DNA of 64,000 nt from Auricularia sp. M13 (Eukaryota > Basidiomycota > Agaricomycetes > Auriculariales > Auriculariaceae): assembly GCA_037042915.1 (NCBI GenBank), contig CM073200.1:3716832-3780831 (forward strand), in the 5' to 3' direction. Below are positions 62,238 to 64,000 of the stretch, one piece after another; the stretch's first letter is position 1, and every line of letters starts with the position of its first letter. The position numbers and the translations under genes were made by a program. The notes under the pieces are model-generated. The model saw only the letters and a program-made list of their open reading frames with translations, searched no databases and was not told where the DNA came from.

Positions 62238-62777
62238 CTATTGCTTCATAGCTTCGTCACCAAACAGCTTGGGCCCGCGGTGGTTGAGAGTCATGAAGCT
62301 CATGCGCGAGTCGAACTCGTCTATCGAGCTGCACCATCCCGAGTCAGCCACCGCAACCAAAATGCGATATGCGACGCACCGCGACTTCATCTCGCTGGCC
62401 CATGTGATCTCCTTGAGCGCAGGCGTCTTGAGCGCCGCGCCCAAGATGCCGAGGAATAATGCTGCGAATGCTTCGAGCATCATCTGAACGAGAACGGTTC
62501 AGCTCGTGCCGACGCGTGTGAAGGAGAAGCGCACGTCTACGGGGATGTACTCGTCCGTGCGGTCCAGCGCCTTGAGTATCGACAGGTCTGAGCAGCCGTT
62601 AGCACGCGCGAGCCGCCAGAGCAGGAAGGTGTGCTGCATACGTTCATACGTGGAGAAGGCGGCTACGGCGCTGAATCAAGCTATGCGACAATGACCAGGC
62701 ACGTATTAGACGTACTATGCAATGTGAGTATTATCGCGAGGAAGAGCAAGCCATTGCCGAGTGCTGGTTGCGACATG
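62238..62777 (-). CDS. EMC5: ER membrane complex subunit 5 (Emc5/MMgT family)
   Basis: Small subunit of the EMC insertase that places tail-anchored and multi-pass proteins into the ER membrane. Five exons (62777-62713, 62671-62643, 62588-62536, 62483-62380, 62328-62238) give 113 residues. The first transmembrane helix is NGLLFLAIILTLHS, then AAFSTYEHLSILKALDR, the second helix EAFAALFLGILGAAL, and the diagnostic LKTPALKEITWASEMKSR followed by SIDEFDSRMSFMTLNHRG. The second exon is 29 nt. Phases agree at each join. The same block in known homologues (LKEITW, SFDxxDxRxSF) supports the call strongly. Confidence 0.9.
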
Positions 62778-63364
62778 TCGACGGCAAGTGCGGAAGCGGG
62801 AGTTTGAACCGCGTTTTGTCTTCTCCTCCTGCCATACTTACTAGAAAACATCTGGTGTTGGGCATTGCCAGAAAGATAATTCAGCTCATGCGATTTCGAA
62901 TACGTTCAGTTCAGTGAATTTTACGCCACGAGGGGACGTTATTATCATAGACAACCCTGGGATCTCTTACGGCCTCCCACTGCAGCTTGAAGCCATCCCT
63001 TGAAAACCTCTACGCTAACACATGCTCTCTATCCATTGCCTCGCGATTAACAATGTTCACCAAGCGTTCCTCTTCGAGTTCAGTGTTAGAAAAGCTCTCT
63101 GTCAGAATTGCAGGTGATTTCCGCGGCGCCCGACTGCCGCGGGGCCGCCACTGTGGCACCTCCGTTCCTTTGCCAGAAAGGCTGCAGCTCTGGCCGGAGC
63201 AGATCATCGCACTTACGTTCAGAAACGGCCGTACTGCCTGTGCGAACGCGTCAGAGGGATTGGCGACCGTCGTCGGAGTGACATCACCCTTTTACTGTAC
63301 TTACTCTTCTCAGCCTCAAAATGGCTGCAACGACGGAGTGCGTTCGTTTATTGTTACTCTTCGC
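62778..63364. promoter_or_regulatory. Divergent upstream region of EMC5 and the sterol acyltransferase
   Basis: A 587-bp region between two divergent genes. An open frame in phase with the acyltransferase extends back to 62987 (MKPSLENLY), so part of this may be coding or 5' UTR. Confidence 0.4.
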
Positions 63365-64000
63365 ATGGCTCACCTGCCCAGACACCTGGAAATGGACAAT
63401 CTGAAGGTCTCGCAGCCGCAGCGCACGCGAGGGAGCAAGAAAGTGCGCGCGGTGATCACGTTCGAGCCCCGAACGTCGCATTTCGACACCAACAACGCCC
63501 GCACGGGGCAGAACGAGTTCCGCGGCTTCTTCACGCTCTTCTGGTGCGCATACAGCCTGCGGCTCAGTCGGGATCATAATTGGCGGCTCGCAGGATCTCG
63601 ATCTTCATCCTCACCGTGCAAACCTACGTCACGAGCTTTGAGCGCAACGGCTACCCGCTCAGTCTCGCGTTCTTCACCCTTTTCTCGCGCAATGCATTCA
63701 CCCTGGCGCTCAGCGACGGCGTGCTCGTTGCCAGCACCGGCCTCAGCGTCCTCCTCGTGAAGGCGATCCAGAAGGGCTGGATCAAATACTACTACACCGG
63801 CATCATCATACAGCACACTTTCCAGACGCTCATGCTCGCCTGCGCCGTCACCTGGACCTTCAACAGGTACCGCTCACGCCCATCCACCGCGCTCACAGCC
63901 CGCCTGACGCTTCAACGCATAACAGGAAATGGTACTGGGTCCAGAGCGGCTTCTTCACGCTGCACTCGCTCGTCATGATCATGAAGGTGCACTCGTACTG
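63365..64000 (+). CDS. ARE2: Sterol O-acyltransferase (ACAT/Are, MBOAT family), 3' part beyond window
   Basis: ER membrane enzyme making steryl esters for lipid droplets. Exons 63365-63543, 63594-63866 and 63926 onward join in phase and run off the right edge. The N-terminus has RGSKKVRAVITFEPRTSHFD and EFRGFFTLFWISIFILTV, the usual ACAT entry to the first membrane helix. Then come RNGYPLSLAFFTLFSRNAFT, LALSDGVLVASTGLSVLL, KAIQKGWIKYYYTGIIIQHT, and KWYWVQSGFFTLHSLVMIMK with VHSY, the signature FxxHSxxMxxKxHSY block. The catalytic Asn/His lie past the window end. The Met at 63365 was chosen; the frame stays open upstream to 62987. ARE1 versus ARE2 cannot be distinguished. Confidence 0.9.

Overview
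This is a eukaryotic nuclear window, almost certainly from a filamentous basidiomycete (Agaricomycete-like). Protein-coding genes are dense. Most are split by many short GT-AG introns of about 46-60 nt, and several exons are only 18-29 nt long. The families are fungal (ERG4, DASH Hsk3, KAR9, CCZ1, DUF2408, DUF6699). I see no bacterial operon, CRISPR array, tRNA, rRNA or intact transposon. Gene models were built by eye by joining open frames at splice-like sites that keep phase; where exon coordinates are given, the phases add up.

Layout. 0-12 kb: MVP1 (partial) and COQ3 diverge, then come a small coiled-coil/membrane protein, CCZ1, the deubiquitinase UBP12 and a secreted alpha/beta hydrolase, all on the minus strand. 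12-13.7 kb: an AT-rich gene-free stretch with a near-perfect 20-bp inverted repeat. 13.7-16.7 kb: ERG4 and holocytochrome c synthase (+). 16.8-22.1 kb: dihydroxyacetone kinase and an ACS-type MFS transporter (-). 22.1-24.5 kb: no convincing gene, possibly a gene relic. 24.5-30.7 kb: inositol polyphosphate multikinase (-), KAR9 with a GAR domain (+), TRAPPC12 (-). 31-36.2 kb: DUF2408 protein, TIM44 and a small unknown (-). 36.3-37 kb: tropomyosin (+). 37.2-46.6 kb: MsrB, a RED-like splicing factor, UBP14/USP5 and a large repeat-rich secreted protein (-). 47.8-49.7 kb: a small secreted orphan (+) and a DUF6699 protein (-). 50-61.2 kb: an eleven-exon PQ-loop membrane protein, clathrin heavy chain, an orphan and a TLC-domain protein (+). 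61.6-64 kb: DASH subunit Hsk3 (+), EMC5 (-) and the 5' part of a sterol O-acyltransferase (+).

The genes are mostly independent housekeeping genes rather than one pathway. Loose themes recur: vesicle traffic and membranes (MVP1, CCZ1, TRAPPC12, clathrin, PQ-loop, EMC5), mitochondria (COQ3, cytochrome c heme lyase, TIM44, probably MsrB), sterols (ERG4, sterol acyltransferase), deubiquitination (UBP12, UBP14) and cytoskeleton (KAR9, tropomyosin, Hsk3).

I did not find a clearly new multi-gene system. The best leads are the repeat-built secreted protein at 43.5-46.6 kb, the 20-bp inverted-repeat element at 12.85 kb, apparent one-base frame breaks in CCZ1 and UBP12, GC-AG introns needed in COQ3 and ERG4, and the micro-exon PQ-loop gene.
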